This document shows positions 59,837 to 62,771 of a DNA stretch of 62,771 nucleotides, one piece after another. The position numbers and the translations under genes were made by a program. Each line of letters starts with the position of its first letter. The first letter of the stretch is position 1. The notes beneath the pieces were generated by a model that saw nothing but the letters and a program-made list of their open reading frames with translations, did no database searches and was not told where the DNA came from. Source of the DNA: Bacteroidales bacterium (GTDB taxonomy: Bacteria > Bacteroidota > Bacteroidia > Bacteroidales > UBA932); NCBI GenBank assembly GCA_024398295.1, contig JAKSJL010000003.1, positions 1 through 62,771 on the forward strand, given 5' to 3'.

Positions 59837-62771
59837 AAAAGGCAGCATCTATCATACTGGCGTTGTTCGTGTCAGTATCCATGTTCTCCCAGAATATTGA
59901 GGACACACCTGCTATCCGTACTGCGATAGAGAACCTCTTTGAGAATCTAGACTTCACCCATGTGTCATCAGGCTATCTGCGTGACTACGCCACAGACCTG
60001 GTCGACCTTGACATGTATAACGGCATCCGTATGGATGACAGCAGTTATGTCGACATATCCACGCTGGAGTCGATCATGAGGAGCATTCGTTCAGCTAGAG
60101 TAGGTGGTCAGACCTTCCCTGATATTACGACTCTTATGAGTTCGATGTCCGAACAGACAAACTGCGCCACGATACCGGTAGGCAGTGCCCTGTACAGATA
60201 TGATTACATACGCGAGGATGCCATAACAGGAGGATATCTGTCTTATACTGGCGGTCAGGTGATTGACAGGACAGACGCTGGAGGCAACTGGATAGATCCG
60301 TATCTGCAGGAGTATGTCTTCGCCCTTTCCCCAGCGTCGAACGTTGTCGGCCTCAGCTCCACATTCACTTTTGGACAGTTCATGCTTTCAAACATAGAGG
60401 GAGTTCAGATCGAGGTCGATCTCGGCGATGGCAGTGGATATCACACATTATCTTCAACAGGTGGCACCTCATTGACGGCATCATATCCAAGAATTGGCAC
60501 TTACGAGATGAGGGCGAGGGTGACTGTCGGAGGACGTACACTTCAGACGCACAGTGAAGTGTATGCAGTAGATTACATCCGTAGCTCTCCGAGTAGCAAT
60601 GACAGTAGATACACGTCCCAGACTTTTTCAACGAACTATAATGGCGCAACTGTCTCAGCCATACTCTACTATCTTAGAGGTTATACTTCCATATCACGGC
60701 CATTTATCATGGTGGAGGGGTTCCAGCCTAAAGACTTGATGGCGGCCAAAGAATTAGAAGATACCCGAGATAGTAGGTTTACTGACCTTGGCCCTGATAT
60801 CCTCACTGATTATGAACCGTTCTATGTCGAATGGAATAATGTCGAGGCTGATATCAGAGCCAATGCCAAGTTGCTGGAGGATATAATTGATTATGTCAAC
60901 TCCATGAAGGTCGGAAACGAGCGCAATGTTATGGTGGGATATAGTATGGGTGGTCTTATCGCAAGGTATGCACTGAGGACAATGGAAATGGAAGGACGAC
61001 CCCATGAAGTGTCCTCATATATAAGCTACGACTCGCCACATTTCGGAGTCAATGTCCCACTGGGCGCACAGTATGCTATCAATGACCTCCTATATGGTAC
61101 TTATGTTATGGGCGTGAGCGCCAACAACATATGGCGTGTGGTCGGCTCGATGATGAATTTCTTTGGGAGTGGAGATGCTATTGAATATTACGACTTGCTG
61201 CACAAGTACATAAATGCGACATCAGTCAAGCAGATGCTGATAAATTATGTGGGTCCAGACATGAGGATAGACAACTCAGTCCATGAGGCATGGCAGGCTG
61301 AACTTGAGAATATAGGATTCCCGACAGGAGACCCAGGTTTTCCTATGGTGAAACTTGCAGTGTCAAATGGAGGAACGAACGAGCTTGATCCCTCGCAAAA
61401 CTTTGTTGATGGTAATCTTGATGTACAGTCAAGTATAATAGGCAGTCTATTGTATAGTGCTATATGTTCTGGGTTATTGAGTATGGCTTCCTCTCTTGTG
61501 GCGTCTGAATCCATGATATTGTTATCGTCACCTGGAAAATTGAATTTACATGGCTCAATCGCTGTTTCTCCATATTGCCGTCATAATCAAACAATATACT
61601 CTTCGAGTTTGACATATACGAAGAAGCTCCTTTGGCTTGTAAATCTTGAAACGAATCTGCATAGTTGTGAGGTGTATTCTCCGTCTTCGGGAGTTATCTG
61701 GGATACGGCAAATGGCTCATATTATGACCTCCCTCTTTCTACCTCTGACTATGATCATGATTATTCTAATGTCTTCCTGGGGGATCTCAACTACTCGCTT
61801 CATCTCAGGAAAAGGTTCATGTTCGTCCCAACTGCCAGCTCTATTGCTCTCGGAGGAGATTATTCGTCGCTGTCAAACTCTGATTGCCGGAGAATAGATT
61901 ATACCAGCTCGGAGACCCCGTTCGATGGAATCTATATGAATGACACGTGGTCATATCATACATTCGAGCTCTCCGATAGCCTGCAGTATGAGTGGATATA
62001 CAATTCCCTGCAGACCTTCTTAAGGCTTGACGGACCACGAACGCCAGTGACGGGACAGGGTTATTCAGTCACAGGATTCCTCGCAAATCCAGCATGGTCA
62101 ACGACCGACCCATCAGTAGCTACGGTCGATGCAGATGGCGTGATAACAGTCATCTCCACAGGCTTCACGACTGTGCAGGTCACGGGCGTCGATCAGCTCG
62201 GAGAATCCAGAACGCTGTCCATGAGGATCATGACTGGCATTCCAGAGTTTGTTATAACTCAAGGTGACGACGTTCTGAGGCTAACTAATTATGAGGCTGT
62301 GTGCGCGGACAACGAGTTCTTTGACTTTGCCGATGAAATCGGAGCTGTATATAAGTGGGGCGTGAAAAACTCTACCAATTTGACGACCTGGACGTCAGGT
62401 TCATCGCTGAACACAACAGTCAATAGGTACTCCGTGAAGTGGCTGTATTTCAAGGTCGAATCATCTTTCGCGAACAGTGAAACATACTCTCTCTTTGTGA
62501 GCCGACCTATCGAATTTGACCCAATAGTTGTCACGAGTGACTCCACTATGTTCGCAAATGGCAGCGACGGAGAGTATGTCGGTGTCAAAAGCTCTTCTGA
62601 TAAGGTGGTCACATACTTGGTTGAGAATAGATTTTTACTTACCTTTGACCATATCCCAGATGCTGTGGAGTTCTGTCGCGAACTTATCAAGGATGATGAG
62701 TTCGAGAGGCTGCTCAGATCGATGAGGCCATGGGGAGAGGAAGACTGCCTCATACTAGGAATGACCATAGA
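59833..62771 (+). CDS. Large secreted alpha/beta hydrolase with Ig-like domain, 3' end cut by the window
   Basis: An open frame of 979 codons that runs off the right edge without a stop. It starts with a signal peptide (MKKAASIILALFVSVSMFSQ). Residues about 295-480 form a lipase-like hydrolase: FIMVEGFQPKD near 299, then the nucleophile elbow VGYSMGGLIARYAL (Ser 371), and SYISYDSPHFGVNVPLG. A PKD-like beta segment lies before it (VQIEVDLGDGSGYHTL). A BIG2-type Ig-like domain lies near 737-800 (PAWSTTDPSVATVDADGVITVISTGFTTVQVTG). The rest is beta-rich. It follows the small lipoprotein gene in ATGA and is the second lipase-like enzyme of the island. The substrate is unknown. Confidence 0.8.
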   Translation, partial: MKKAASIILALFVSVSMFSQNIEDTPAIRTAIENLFENLDFTHVSSGYLRDYATDLVDLDMYNGIRMDDSSYVDISTLESIMRSIRSARVGGQTFPDITTLMSSMSEQTNCATIPVGSALYRYDYIREDAITGGYLSYTGGQVIDRTDAGGNWIDPYLQEYVFALSPASNVVGLSSTFTFGQFMLSNIEGVQIEVDLGDGSGYHTLSSTGGTSLTASYPRIGTYEMRARVTVGGRTLQTHSEVYAVDYIRSSPSSNDSRYTSQTFSTNYNGATVSAILYYLRGYTSISRPFIMVEGFQPKDLMAAKELEDTRDSRFTDLGPDILTDYEPFYVEWNNVEADIRANAKLLEDIIDYVNSMKVGNERNVMVGYSMGGLIARYALRTMEMEGRPHEVSSYISYDSPHFGVNVPLGAQYAINDLLYGTYVMGVSANNIWRVVGSMMNFFGSGDAIEYYDLLHKYINATSVKQMLINYVGPDMRIDNSVHEAWQAELENIGFPTGDPGFPMVKLAVSNGGTNELDPSQNFVDGNLDVQSSIIGSLLYSAICSGLLSMASSLVASESMILLSSPGKLNLHGSIAVSPYCRHNQTIYSSSLTYTKKLLWLVNLETNLHSCEVYSPSSGVIWDTANGSYYDLPLSTSDYDHDYSNVFLGDLNYSLHLRKRFMFVPTASSIALGGDYSSLSNSDCRRIDYTSSETPFDGIYMNDTWSYHTFELSDSLQYEWIYNSLQTFLRLDGPRTPVTGQGYSVTGFLANPAWSTTDPSVATVDADGVITVISTGFTTVQVTGVDQLGESRTLSMRIMTGIPEFVITQGDDVLRLTNYEAVCADNEFFDFADEIGAVYKWGVKNSTNLTTWTSGSSLNTTVNRYSVKWLYFKVESSFANSETYSLFVSRPIEFDPIVVTSDSTMFANGSDGEYVGVKSSSDKVVTYLVENRFLLTFDHIPDAVEFCRELIKDDEFERLLRSMRPWGEEDCLILGMTI

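Noticed and set aside
62289..62768. 159-codon minus-strand frame at the right edge
   Set aside because: The plus-strand hydrolase frame is open through here with a signal peptide, hydrolase motif and Ig-like domain, so the minus frame is a shadow.

Overview
The window comes from a member of the Bacteroidota, most likely Bacteroidales. The evidence is the promoter type (a TTTG element, about 19-21 bases, then TAnnTTTG), near absence of Shine-Dalgarno sequences, Oar-type TonB-dependent receptors, BACON, DUF5689, DUF4271 and DUF2723 proteins, a GldH-like lipoprotein and the yciH-DUF4271-hemD-rnpA-yidD gene order. No rRNA, tRNA, CRISPR array, insertion sequence or phage gene was seen.

Layout. 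Bases 1-2713 hold the end of a GH31 glycosidase gene, a sugar-kinase-like gene and a secreted protein gene. Bases 2720-9348 carry a housekeeping minus-strand cluster (yidD, rnpA, hemD, DUF4271, yciH), a divergent giant membrane glycosyltransferase-like gene (DUF2723) and an rRNA methyltransferase gene. Bases 9479-13631 carry pgk, a condensed GH95-like protein that lacks the catalytic barrel, lgt and a HAD phosphatase. Bases 13753-19696 are an RND efflux operon (TolC-like channel, adaptor, pump, PII-like PG0541 protein). Bases 19776-27662 are compact housekeeping genes: thioredoxin, porin-like barrel, LOG family, polyprenyl synthase, holB, a PSP1 protein, gldH-like, trmB, smpB and a short miaA. 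metK (27659-28984, minus) has a long leader in which I recognise a SAM-II-like riboswitch followed by an intrinsic terminator right before the start codon.

Bases 29291-49235 are devoted to the cell envelope. They hold two Oar-like TonB receptors, lipoproteins rich in BACON and OB-fold-like modules, a secreted NUC-type DNA/RNA endonuclease, a secreted EEP nuclease/phosphatase, a third TonB receptor, a DUF5689 OB-fold lipoprotein and an M3 peptidase. The second half reads as one operon, plausibly for scavenging extracellular nucleic acid. The same strand continues without a visible terminator through gpmI, manA, rnr and an M28 peptidase (to 55457).

Bases 55458-62771 are an A+T-richer accessory island. 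It has two secreted alpha/beta-hydrolase (lipase-like) genes, the second running off the window, three small lipoprotein genes and an AraC-family regulator gene. A decayed piece of a second araC gene lies at 55458-55615. Related palindromes built on the same 15-base word lie upstream of the araC gene (59394-59443) and between the relic and the first lipase operon (55638-55681), which suggests a small local regulon.
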